DNA of 64,000 nucleotides from positions 89,183,627 through 89,247,626 of the forward strand of contig CM041780.1 of assembly GCA_023374045.1 (NCBI GenBank), read 5' to 3'. Source of the stretch: Limonium bicolor (Eukaryota > Streptophyta > Magnoliopsida > Caryophyllales > Plumbaginaceae). The first letter of the stretch is position 1. The number at the start of each line of letters is the position of its first letter. The notes beneath the pieces were generated by a model, which had not been told where the DNA came from, searched no databases, and was given only the letters and a program-made list of their open reading frames with translations. A program made the translations under genes and the position numbers. Below, piece after piece: positions 12,561 to 23,121 of the stretch.

Positions 12561-13861
12561 CTGCAGACAACTACGACCATAGTTATAATTACCATTATCG
12601 TTACAAACGAGTTCTTTTAAACTATGTAGACCAATGGTGCGACACCATGGCTACCAATAACAGCTAAACAATCGTACGGTTCGAATACAACAACATGACT
12701 ACCAATCTACAGCCACAGAAGGACCTGTTGAGTTCGACCATCATAAAAAAAGGGGCATACACCAGCCCACAATGAACTACCTTCATTAAACAATAACGAA
12801 TTAATAATATCGGCTTATGAGCCCAGTACCATAATATAACTTATTTGTTAAACTATCTAATGGCTTAAATGGATGTGGGAGGTGGAACTTGATTTCCTAG
12901 GATTCAAGGGAAACCAAACACAAATTGGGGTGGAAGGATAGTTCAACACTGGTGCTGATCACATCAGGGTCGGATGACTCCTGAGATTCTTCACAAGTTG
13001 CCACAATTAATTACAGTCAGGATAAATAAAACTACAGTATACTAGCTACAAACAACTAGCAACAACTTAACAACAAAGTATCAAATAAGAATACTTGTGA
13101 CTAAAAACTTACGCTTGTATATATTAGGTCTTATAGAAAAATTGTAGAAGAAATATGATCACATAACAATCAATACCAATAATACACACTACCTGTCTAT
13201 GCCAACATATAATGAACACCAGAAAAGTTGTAAAACATATCAGTCCACAGTGGGAACAAAAAGGTAAAAGAACAATTATACTGTAACACAGTTACTACCA
13301 ATACCATTCACAACAATAAACACGAATCTATGTTTAACGCATAAACAATTACCACCCCTGGGCACTACCTTTATCAAGGAGTGCCATGAAAAATTATGAA
13401 CAAACAAACGTCAACATCAATCCCTGTGCATTATTATTGATAATACTGATCATTGAACAAGTTCCAAGTAGAAGAGTGGCTACCGCCATTGGCATTCCAC
13501 CATGTAAAGAATAATAAGTACGTGTATATGTGAAAGGCACATCGTCTACTATTAAGACGACTGCCAGTGATGATGAATATGTGAATTCGAAATAATGGCA
13601 AACAGCCTACACAATAATACAAACATCCAAGTTAAATCAATGAAACAAGGCACAAGCCTAAGCAAGACACCCAAGCGAAACGCTAATAGCACGAGTTAAA
13701 GAAAGTACTCAATGTACTAGTAAAAAGGCATGAGCCCAGGAGGACGGGAAGACCGCCTCCGGTTACCTTTTAATGTACGTTACCAAGATAACAATACCTA
13801 AATTAATATAACAGATAACAAGAACCGAATTACCATAAGGACTTCCATAAAGGAAGGATAC

Positions 13862-14560
13862 TGTTGAAGACTTAGTTTTGCAGATGATTGCCTCCTCAGT
13901 CAAAGTAGCTCTGCAGAAAGACTTGGTGTCGTAACTCACCAGCTCGAGTACCTCTACAGCAAGACCTGTCTATCGGTCTCTGATCAACCAAGGGCGACAC
14001 TATCGAGTAGCTGCAGAAATCTAGGATGCGTGGAAGCATGCACAACGTGAGAACGTGGAGCAACAAACAACCCGATACTTGCGCATCCAAGTCAAGCAGC
14101 CGCTACGTGAAGACAATACCGAAGATTTAGGAAACCGTTTAGCAAGTATATAAACAAAGGATTGTAATTAGTTTTGGTGTGCATTCTAGATTATTCGAGA
14201 GAGAGAAACACCACTTTGAGAGAGAAAGTATTTTGAGAGATCTTAGTGAGATATTGTCAATTAGCTTAGGTATTTATTTCCTAGAGAGCACACATAGAAC
14301 ACTCCCCTTTACTCCTTGTGACGCATTGATCAAAGACGAGAGTAGAGCGAGTGTTGGATGAGACAGAATACTTCTGTCGAATCCCAAGATAGGAAGCTAG
14401 GTTGTAATTCACATTGAATTTCAATACAAGCAGAATCCTATCTTGTCAAGTTTAAATAAAAGCTTCCGCGTTATTATTTTCTGCAAACATTTACTCTTCA
14501 AGTAGGGTTAGTCTGAGACTAACACCTCAGACCTACTCGGTCAGCACCCCGATCCTATCA
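13862..14560 (+). repeat. 5' LTR of S
   Basis: It begins TGTTGAAGAC and ends CCTATCA, 699 bp, paired with 22424-23121. It contains a TATA box at 14147-14154 and an AAATAAAA stretch near 14455 that could serve poly(A) addition. It is followed directly by AG and the primer site. Confidence 0.96.
14147..14154 (+). promoter_or_regulatory. TATA box of S 5' LTR
   Basis: TATATAAA lies mid-LTR and is kept in the 3' LTR at 22710-22717. It marks the U3/R border region, with transcription expected to start some 30 bp downstream. Confidence 0.7.
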
Positions 14561-14562
14561 AG

Positions 14563-14574
14563 TGGTATTAGAGC
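14563..14574 (+). other. Primer-binding site of S (initiator Met tRNA)
   Basis: TGGTATTAGAGC differs by one base (C to T) from the common plant retroelement site TGGTATCAGAGC and lies 3 bp after the LTR. Confidence 0.85.
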
Positions 14575-14600
14575 CTGCGTTGGCTGACAAATATCTCAAA

Positions 14601-15745
14601 ATGGCGGAAATCTCAAATTCCAATAACAACAACAGAATACAGGTGGAGAACCCAAAGCTAACCTCCACAAACTACAATATGTGGAAAAACGAGATGGAGT
14701 CACACCTCCAGTCACTCAATCAACCACTCTGGATGGTAGTGACAAAAGGAAATTCCCAGTACCTGAAGGGAAAGATCCAAGCTCCTATACAGCTGAGGAG
14801 CGCAGATGTGTTGAGCTAAATGTCCAAGCTGTAAGAGTCGTCTACACAAGTCTTTCTCCACCCGAAAAAAGAAGAGTGTATCACATCAAGGTAGCAAAAG
14901 ACATCTGGGATCACCTTCGAGCTGTTCATGAAGGAAATACTGAGCTTCGAAAATCAAAGATACAAGAACTGAAGATGGACTACGAAAACTTCGTGGGAAA
15001 GCCTGGAGAATCCCTCAGCGACATGCTTGCACGCTTCACCGAACTCACTGCTACCATGGAAGAGCTGTAGATTGGAGAGTCAAACGAAAACATCAACAAC
15101 AAATTTCTGGATAGTCTGGGTGAAGAATGGACCGAGAGTGTTATCTCCACGAAGGCTTCCAAAAGCCTAGAGAAATGGACCTTGACTGACCTAGGGTCCT
15201 ATCTTCAGTCCATCAACAAATACAAAATGAATATCAAAAACAGAGGTAGCGCTTCTCACTCAAACCATACTGTCTCCTATTCTAACGTGAATTAGGCTTT
15301 GCAGGTAAAGACCACACCCAGTCAGATACCAGCTCACCAGAACGAGTCATCCTATTATGAGACTAACTCTCCAAATTAGGATTTAATCCAACAGCTACGG
15401 GACACTCTGGTTGATGGCATAATAGAGGAAGGATCAGCGAACACCTTCGAAGATATGGCCATGCTGGTCAAGAACTTTAAGAAATTCATGCGAGATCGAT
15501 CAGAAAGAAACAGTCCAAATAGGTTTAACCAAAACCAAAATCGATCATATCAACCATACAACCGTAATCAGCAAGGGAATACTGGAACTGGAGACCGAGT
15601 ATGCTTCAAATGCCTTAAACCGGGGCACTTCACCAACAACTGTCCACTCAAGAAAAAAGATGATCGTGAGCAATCATCACTAATGGCGAATTCAGCATGG
15701 GGAGACTCTGACTCAGAAAACCTGAGATTGGAACATCAAGCTTAA
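14601..15745 (+). pseudogene. gag: S gag, nucleocapsid with CCHC knuckle, broken
   Basis: The frame opens with MAEISN at 14601, the first Met after the primer site. Residues such as NYNMWKNEME and QPLWMVV match the copia gag N-terminus (DUF4219/UBN2 type), and AKDIWDHLRAVHEG with LARFTELTATMEEL continue it. The frame shifts near 14745. Stops TAG occur at 15068, 15293 and 15377, each where Gln fits the context. Near the end lies a zinc knuckle, CFKCLKPGHFTNNC (15604-15645), with C-X2-C-X4-H-X4-C spacing for RNA binding. An Asn/Arg/Gln-rich basic stretch precedes it. A frameshift at about 15745 separates it from the next part. Confidence 0.9.
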
Positions 15746-15753
15746 TTTGCCTC

Positions 15754-16239
15754 ATGGCTCATAAAAGTCAGGTATGCAAGAGTCCCTCTTCAGAGGTAAC
15801 TGAATATTTCTCAGACTCATGTGCTGTTCCTTATTTAGATTTATCTACTTACTACATAGACCCCAATCATCCTGAATTCGAATTAACTGAAGAACAAGAA
15901 AGGATAGCTTCTCTTTACGAAGAAATTCATGTGTTAAAGGGTCATGTCAACAACGACCGGCTTAAGTTGCAAAAGTCTGAAGAAAAGGCCGTAAAACTTG
16001 AAAGTGAGTTAAGAGATGCTCACAATCTCATCAGTTCCTTAAAAACCCAAGTTTCTTCCCTACAGAAAAATCATTCCAAAATCCCTCAAAAATTTTTCAA
16101 ACCAATTACATTTGTTCGTGAGGTTGCTGCTATGCAAAAATCAGAATTCTTTGAAAACAAACTCCATGAGTCAAATGAAAGACAAGTTCGACTAGAGAAA
16201 GAGGTCGACTCCCTGACCATCGCTCTTAAAAAGGCATAG
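15754..16239 (+). pseudogene. S coiled-coil spacer of the gag-pol polyprotein
   Basis: The frame encodes 161 residues after a frameshift from gag; the Met at 15754 is probably internal (ICLMAHKS reads through upstream). Residues 45-160 are rich in Glu, Lys and Leu with heptad-like spacing (EEQERIASLYEEIHVLKG, KAVKLESELRDAHNLISSLK), so a coiled coil is likely. Similar spacers sit between the two zinc knuckles of long SIRE-type gag proteins. It ends in TAG at 16237, again where CAG would fit. Confidence 0.7.
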
Positions 16240-16379
16240 ATGGAATTGGTCTCATCATCAAATCCCTCTCACAGGCTGAAAAACAAAGACAAAGTTAATC
16301 TGCCCAAAATGGCCTCAAAACCCAACAACCTTCAAAGACGAAAATTCCAAAAAAAAATTTGAAAACAAATTTCTTTGGC

Positions 16380-16845
16380 AAAAGAAGTATGTTCATCTAC
16401 CTTATTTATTAATTTGTGGTTACTGTGGCTACGACGGGCACATTCATTCATCATGTCACAAGCTTGGTAGAGATTTATCTTTCAATATGCAATGTCTACA
16501 TACTCTATCTAAAGCACGACATCTTCACAGCTCTTTTGCTTCAAAGAGGGAATCCAAGTTCGCTCGGGTTCCCAAGTTTAACCTCTAATTGTTTTATAGG
16601 GAGAGACCGTGGACAATGACTCTTGGTTTCTAGATAGCAGATGCTCACAACATATGACAGGAGACCCTGACAAGTTCACGACTCTCTCTCAACACCATGG
16701 AGGAAAGGTAACTTTCGGTGACAATGCTCATGGTGAAATCATTGGTATTGGAACCGTCGGTAATCCCTCTCTCTTTAAAATAGATAATGTCAATTTAGTA
16801 GATGGTCTTGGACACAGTCTTCTAAGTTTTTTCTCAAATATGTGA
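16380..16845 (+). pseudogene. pol: S second zinc knuckle and aspartic protease, broken
   Basis: A second CCHC knuckle, CGYCGYDGHIHSSC, is readable near 16418-16460 but not in one continuous frame with its neighbours. The protease follows (16609-16845): WFLDSRCSQHMTGD, then GKVTFGDNAHGEIIGIGTV. In active copia proteases the catalytic triplet is D-S/T-G; here it reads D-S-R, a GGA to AGA change, which should abolish activity. The reading frame breaks at 16845 near SLLSFFSNM. Confidence 0.85.
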
Positions 16846-17900
16846 TCTCTCCAACATTGTTCTCTTTTCGGCCTCTGATTGTAAAATCTTTGATGACAAA
16901 CAGTCTTCTAAAAGCCACTGGTGTAAGGGTGAACAATCTTTATAAGCTATCTCTTGAACCTGACCTAGATGGCACACTTTGTCTTAGTGTACAGGACAAA
17001 AATATTTCATTATGGCACTTCCGTTAGGTCATGCACACGGCAAACTTCTCAACAAAATCAAAAACAAATCTTGTAGTAGGACTTCCTCAGACAAACTACT
17101 TCCAGACCGACACTCTTTGTCCTGTGTGCGTACAAGGGAAACATTCGAGAGCAAGTTTTCCAGGTAAACCAGCGATGTCTACAACATCTCCGCTGGATCT
17201 ACTGCACATGGATCTATGTGGACCAATGCGTGTTCAAAGCAAGAGTGGTAAGAAGTATGTTCTAGTCATCGTCGATGATTACTCGCGCTGGACATGGGTA
17301 CTCTTTCTTAAGAACAAGTCGGAGACATTTTCTGAATTCGAATCTCTATTCAAGATGCTTACTAACAAACTATCCACCACTGTTAAGACTCTACGTTCTG
17401 ACAATGGTACAAAATTTTGCAATATCCAGTTTTCAGAATTTTACAGGGCAAAGGGAATTGTGCATCAAACATCAGCTGCTCGCACTCCACAACAAAACGG
17501 AGTAGTAGAACGAAAGAACCACACCTTGGTAGAAATGGCAAGAACTATGCTCATTGACAGTAATCTCCCAGCTTCATACTGGGCAGAAGCTATCAACACT
17601 GCAGCGTATCTCTTGATCAAGCGTCCATTCATCCCTTCATCGGCAAAACCCCATATGAAATCATCAAAGGACGTCCTCCTTCTGTAACTCATCTACGACG
17701 CTTCGGATGCAAGTGTTTCATACACAATAATGGAAAGGACGATCTAGGCAAGTTTGCATCCAAAAGTGATGAAGGAATCTTCCTTGGTTACTCATCGCAT
17801 AGTCGGGCTTATAGAGTACTCAACAAACGAACATCGTGTCTTGAAGAAAGTCCTCACATTCTTCGAAGAACTTTCTAACACCAGTGACTGTGATACAATC
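16846..17900 (+). pseudogene. pol: S GAG-pre-integrase and integrase, broken
   Basis: GVRVNNLYKLSLE and LWHFR are the remains of the GAG-pre-integrase region; a frameshift at WH/GH (about 17025) disrupts the HH of the HHCC zinc finger, while CPVCVQGKHSRASF supplies the CC pair. The catalytic core is clear from 17196: HMDLCGPM (first Asp), LRSDNGTKF (second Asp), NGVVERKNHTL (Glu). A frameshift near 17640 moves the end (TPYEIIKGRPPSVTHLRRFGCKCF, FLGYSSHSRAYRVLN) into another frame. It inserts element cDNA into the host genome in active relatives. Confidence 0.9.
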
Positions 17901-18194
17901 CACATATACCCAATGAAGATGCCCCAGATACCACCTTCATTGAAATCCCAGTAGCTACCATCCCTCCACCACAAACACCCCTTCCGACAGACTCATCCTC
18001 CGACAGCGATGATGACCCTGATGACTCATTCAAAGATGCCTCACCTACCCCCACAAATGACCTACAACCTCCTCCTCAAACCTACTTCAAACTCACCTCA
18101 CATCCCCAAACACTAGAACCCTCTACAAACATACCTACAAGCTCCACAAGAAAATTCCAACAAGCCTCTGCTCACCCAATTACCCAAATCCTAA
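17901..18194 (+). pseudogene. S linker between integrase and RT
   Basis: A Pro/Thr/Ser/Asp-rich low-complexity stretch (for example the [16 protein letters not shown] region near 17985-18035) corresponds to the start of K at 1-240. It is the usual poorly conserved linker in copia polyproteins; no catalytic motif is seen. Confidence 0.75.
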
Positions 18195-19267
18195 GTGATC
18201 CCTCCAAAGGCGTTCAAACACGCAGCGAGATTCATCAAAATCTCTGTGCTTTTAATGCTTTCATATCCACAATCGAACCTAAGAATGTCCAACAAGCTCT
18301 ACAGGACCATGACTGGATACTCGCCATGCAAGAAGAACTACATTCTCTGCAACGACATTCTGTCTGGCGACTTGTTCCCTGTCCAACCAATCATAAACCA
18401 ATTGGTACCAAGTGGGTGTTTCGCAACAAGTTAGATGATCAAGGGAATATCTCTTGCAACAAAGCTAGACTCGTAGTTCAGGGATACTCCCAAGCTGAAG
18501 GAATTGATTATGATGAGACTTATGCTCCAGTCGCTCGAATTGAAGCAATTCGAATACTCGTGGCCTATGCGGCACATCAAGGTATGAAGCTCTACCAAAT
18601 GGATGTAAAAACTGCATTCTTACATGGATACATCGACAGAGATGTTTATGTTGCTCAACCACCGGGATTTGAAGACCCACATCACCCGGAGTATGTCTAC
18701 AAGTTAGACAAAGCGTTATATGGCCTAAAACAGGCACCACGGGCGTGGTATGAGCGTCTCTCATCTTACTTATTGTCCCATGGATTCATCCGAGGTAAGG
18801 TGGATAAAACTCTTTTTACTCTCACCAAAGGTGAAGACATACTCATTGTCCAGATCTACGTGGATGATATAATTTATGGATCCACTATTCCTGAATTATG
18901 CTCATTCTTTTCTGATCTCATGAGTAAAGAGTTTGAAATGAGTGCTCTTGGAGAATTAAAATTCTTTTTAGGTCTTCAAATCATTCAGCAAGAGAACGGG
19001 ACTCAAATTCATCAACAAAAATACATTCACGAGCTCCTCAACAAATACAAGATGCAGGATTCAAAAGCCATACTTACTCCAATGTCCGCAACAGAGAAAC
19101 TACATCTGGATGAAAAAGGAATTGCCGTTGATGCTACACTATACAGAGGTATAATAGGTTCTCTCCTTTATTTAACAGCAAGTAGGCTTGGCATTCTTTA
19201 TGATGTATGTCTCTGTGCAAGATTTCAGGCAAACCCAAAAGAATCACACCTCCAAAGCGTAAAGTGA
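18195..19267 (+). pseudogene. pol: S reverse transcriptase, longest intact frame in the window
   Basis: From 18326 a 313-residue open frame covers the [77 protein letters not shown], the catalytic YVDDIIYGS near 18859-18885, and [11 protein letters not shown]. Upstream, [15 protein letters not shown] and [16 protein letters not shown] are in frame before the Met at 18326, so the protein starts earlier. The frame stops at TGA (19265-19267) in QSVK/IFRYL, where CGA fits, a CpG transition. All catalytic residues of the RT itself remain, so this domain is the best preserved of the element. Confidence 0.95.
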
Positions 19268-19795
19268 ATTTTTCGCTATTTGAAACACACCCAGGACATG
19301 TACCTCTGGTACCCGAGTACTCCTGATTTTACTCTAATGGGTTACAACAATTCTGATTTTGCAAGCTTCTTATTAGACAGGAAAAGCACGTCTGGTACTG
19401 CACAATTTTTGGGACTTTGTCTTGTAGCCTGGAGTTCAAAGAAACAAAACACAGTAGCCTTGTCATCTGCTGAAGCCGAATACGTCTCCGCAGCAGCTTG
19501 CTGTGCACAGATACTCTGGATACAACAACAACTATAGGATTATCTCATTTCTCCTACTTGTACTACAATATTTTGTGACAACAATAGTGCTATTGATTTA
19601 TCTAAAATCCTGTTCATCATTCTAGGACAAAGCACATTGAGATTCATCACATTCTTAAGGGATTACATTGAAAAAGGGCTGATACAACTAGAATACGTGC
19701 CTACTTCCGATCAACTTGCAGACATATTCACCAAACCGTTGCAAAGAGGCCCCTTTGAAACTCTGCCTCACAACTAGGTATGACTCGTATGACTT
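19268..19795 (+). pseudogene. pol: S RNase H and polyprotein end
   Basis: FRYLKHTQDMYLWYP leads into the copia RNase H: GYNNSDFAS (Asp), LDRKSTSGT, VAWSSKK, LSSAEAEYVS (Glu) and IFCDNNSAIDL (Asp). A TAG at 19535 interrupts it before DYLISPTCTT. The closing motif DQLADIFTKPLQRGPF is present near 19710-19755. It would remove the RNA strand from RNA-DNA hybrids. Confidence 0.9.
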
Positions 19796-20122
19796 AGCTA
19801 AGGCTGTATCTCCTTCTCCTGTTTTATCAATGTCTAGGTGAAATGCTTGAATATGTCTGATGACCTAGTCCGTCTGTCAAATAACCAAAACACCGGCGTA
19901 AAAACAAGAGTTTTTGTCTTCTAAAAAACTACCTGTGAAAACTTCACCCAGTAATCCGCAACAACCCATCTCAACCAATCAGCCCAGACCTTCCCTGACA
20001 CACCACGTCTGCCTATATTCCGTGAATATCTTTGACTCTTTACGTCTAATCCTATCTATCCAGTTTCCTTGCCTCTCTTCGCCTTCTCTAACCTTTGCCC
20101 ACTACCATCAACTAAGATTGTC

Positions 20123-21938
20123 ATGGCTTCAAACCCTAACCCTAAGCAAACCTCCATGTTTTCCGACGCCGAATTAACCAATGATCCACAGCTCCTCCAA
20201 GCTCTCATCAACACACTCACCATTCTCCAAGCCAAACAAAACCCACCTCCACCTCCTCCTCCACCGCCGTAGCCCCCGCCATGTCAATCGACACCCAACC
20301 CATCACCACCCCTTACCCAACGTCTCCACTATCCCACTCTTATCGTCAACATTCCGGCGTCTCAACCATCGAAAAACACACTCCCCCACCAAACAATCAT
20401 CACACCAACCCCAATAATACCCACTCCCGACACAATCACCAAATCTCCGTCAAACATTCAGTTTGGCTCTATTCCACCATCTGATCAAGAACCTCAAAAC
20501 CCTCAACCCAACTCACCTCCCAAAGAAAACCATAGAAGTACACAACCTTGAAGTCCAACCAACTTCTCCTGAAAACTCTCCTCCCCCAAAGAAAACCCGT
20601 CGTGCCAAGTCTAATGTCCCTAGGCCTCCAGCAACAAGAACCCTTCAATCTAGGGCTAAATGCCCTCCGTCATCTTCGAAACCCACTCCTGAAGTTCCTG
20701 TCCCTGCACCATCCCAGTAGTCACGACATCACTAGCTGAAGACAAGCCGCGCAGCACCACCATCTCATCTACTCAGGCGGACTCCGAAACAGGAACAACT
20801 TCTACTAGAAAGCGACTCCGTCCTCGCTCTGAGCCTGTCCCACCTTCACCTGCTCCAAGGCTAGGCCTGATCGACACTCACTCTACCGTCTACTCCCTAC
20901 CACCGGATGATTCAGCCGAGTCCCGTAACTTGGTGAAAGGAAAGCTACTCGACCTGGAGTGGCTCCACTCAATGGAGTTCGACATGTTCGAGGAGATGTT
21001 CCGCTTTCAAAACTGGATACATTTGTTCCACGGAATTCAGACCTACCATGAAACTGAAGCATACCAGTTCTACCAAAATTGTGTCATCCGCAAAGGCAAA
21101 ATAATGATAGAGGTACATGAAAAAGCTATCATCCTTGATTCAAACTCCGTTGCAACTCATCTAGCAATTCCAACTAGCGGACTAGAGTTCTATGATAGGG
21201 CTGGATTTCCTAATCTAGGGTTTATCACTGCTAAAGAAGTTTATGATTTACTTTTATCCAATAGCAGAGTTGGTCACTCTTTAGACCGACCCGCTCTGTC
21301 AAATACACACCAAATGCTTCATACCTTGGTGATAAAAAACTTAGTCCCTAGAAAGGAAGGAAATCAGTTTGTGCCCCACTTGATCTTGCGATAATGTACT
21401 GGCTCATTCATCACCAAAAATAAACCTCCCAAAGCTCATCCTCAATCACATAGCCTCAACCATCTCCTCACCCCGACACTCTCTGGGGTATATCTTCTGG
21501 CTACCAAAATCCTCACCCACTGTGACGTCGTCCTTGATCCCTCCAAAGCCAGTCGCATCACAGACACCGACATACTTGGTCAGATACTGTACGAAAAACA
21601 CCATCCTCTAGGCCAAGTCTGTCTCCAAGCCGAATCCTCCATCCAAAAGCAAGCCCCTCCAAAAAACAACATCCCTCTTGACACAACATCTCTGTTGAAC
21701 TTGGGGGGGGGGTAGCTGCGATCGAGAAACAACCTCGCAACTCTATCCACAAAGATCGACATGCTCATCGACGTCCTCAATAAAAACCACAAACAGATGA
21801 TGAACATCTTTGCAGGGGGAGTCCAGATGCTAGCGGCGGAGTTCAGGGAGACTTTTGCTGACACCCTGGCAGCGGTGAAAGAAATGGATGATGCTCAGGC
21901 TTCAGGGGAAGATGGAGCACGAGATGAGGACACATGAA
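20123..21938 (+). pseudogene. S third ORF, plant-transposon-protein-like
   Basis: A separate coding region follows pol. It starts MASNPNPKQTSMF (20123), has a Pro-rich stretch ending in TAG (20270), a basic patch PPKKTRRAK (about 20585), then a 154-residue open frame (20930-21394) with LEWLHSMEFDMFEEMFRFQN, KGKIMIEVHEKAI and LAIPTSGLEFYDRAGFP. These resemble the Pfam 'putative plant transposon protein' family found in extra ORFs of SIRE-like elements. A frameshift near 21393 moves the tail, where ILTHCDVVLDPSKASRI and a final FRETFADTLAAVKEMDDAQ helix can be read to TGA at 21936. The protein has no proven role; env-like function has been proposed for SIRE ORFs. I see no clear membrane segment. 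Confidence 0.75.
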
Positions 21939-22404
21939 TGGATTGAGGAGATGACTAACTCTTTACCCCACCCCTCTAACTCTTAGGATTGACTGACTCT
22001 TTAAATACTTTTGGTTTTACGCTGGTGGATTGGTTTTAAGACTTTTTGGATTATGTGTTTTTGGATAATTTTCATGCGTTTCCCCTGATTGGCAAACGGG
22101 GGAAGCGGTGTATCCCGCGGCTGGTTTATGCGGGTAACTATGTGTGGATGTTGAGTGCCTCTGAAGGCCACATCTGTTTCGGATTGGTTTTATTTCTATC
22201 AAGTAGTATTTGAAGTAGCTTCATATCATAGTTTTTATCTGCTCTTATCAACTGCATTAGCTTAAGGGGGAATATTTGTTTAAGGGGGAACAAACAGTGA
22301 GTTGTTCTTCCGAGATAGTTGTTCTGCCTTGCTATCTATCCTTTTGCAGGTACATCCATTAAAAACTTCAAAGTCTACGCCGGATACACTGAGTTTGCCA
22401 TCAT

Positions 22405-22423
22405 CAGCAAAAAGGGGGAATTT
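22405..22423 (+). other. Polypurine tract of S
   Basis: AGCAAAAAGGGGGAATTT directly precedes the 3' LTR. Two further purine runs, TAAGGGGGAATA near 22263 and TAAGGGGGAACA near 22281, may act as extra tracts. Confidence 0.88.
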
Positions 22424-23121
22424 TGTCGAAGACTTAGTTTTGCAGATGATTGCCTCCTCAGTCAAAGTAGCTCTGCAGTAAGACTTGGTGTCGTAACTCA
22501 CCAGCTCGTGTACCTCTACTGCAAGACCTATCTATCGGTCTCTGATCAACCAAGGGCTACACTATCGAGTAGCTGCGGAAATCTAGGATGCGTGGAAGCA
22601 TGCACAACGTGAGAACGTGGAGCAACAAACAACTCCGATACTTGCGCATCCAAGTCAAGCAGCCGCTACGTGAAGACAATACCGAAGATTTAGGAAACCG
22701 TTTAGCAAGTATATAAACAAAGGATTGTAATTAGTTTTGGTGTGCATTCTAGATTATTCCAAGAGAGAGAAACACTGCTTTGAGAGAGAAAGTATTTTGA
22801 GAGATCTTAGTGAGATTGTCAATTAGCTTAGGTATTTATTACCTAGAGAGCACACATAGAACACTCCCCTTTACTCTTGTGACGCATAGATCAAAGCCGA
22901 GAGTAGAGTGAGTGTTGGATGAGACAGAATACTTTTTTCAAATCCCAAGATAGGAAGCTAGGTTGTAATTCACATTGAATTTCAATACAAACAGAATCCT
23001 ATATGGTCAAGTTTAAACAAAAGCTTCCGCGTTATTATTTTCTGCAAACATTTACTCTTCAAGTAGGGTTGGTCTGAGACTAACACCTCAGACTTACTCG
23101 GTCAGCACCCCGATCCTATCA
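22424..23121 (+). repeat. 3' LTR of S
   Basis: TGTCGAAGAC to CCTATCA, 698 bp, pair of 13862-14560. It is followed at once by the GATAC duplication (23122-23126). Confidence 0.96.

Larger units (their letters stand above)
11398..13861 (+). mobile_element. Element A interior, left part, non-coding
   Basis: This runs from the primer site to the GATAC target of S. It has only short open frames (for example 11562-11831 and 12035-12262) with no gag or pol motif. Two hairpins at 12484-12503 and 12543-12560 match palindromes in the interiors of D (43889) and F (58944). Because D and F share interior blocks with A (see 23122-25962), the lack of coding appears to be a property of the family rather than a deletion in one copy. 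Confidence 0.75.
13862..23121 (+). mobile_element. Complete SIRE/Maximus-like Ty1/copia element S
   Basis: The element is 9260 bp long, with 5' LTR (13862-14560), Met primer site, gag, pol in copia order (protease, integrase, RT, RNase H), a third ORF, a polypurine tract and a 3' LTR (22424-23121). The direct repeat GATAC flanks it (13857-13861 and 23122-23126). It sits in the interior of A. The two LTRs differ by roughly two dozen substitutions over 698 bp by eye, about 3.5%. Every ORF carries stops or frameshifts, so this copy is not autonomous. Assignment to SIRE/Maximus rests on the extra ORF after pol, the gag with two zinc knuckles and the RT/RNase H wording. Confidence 0.95.

Noticed and set aside
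21558..21864. Minus-strand frames within the S third ORF
   Set aside because: Shadows of the plus-strand coding region.
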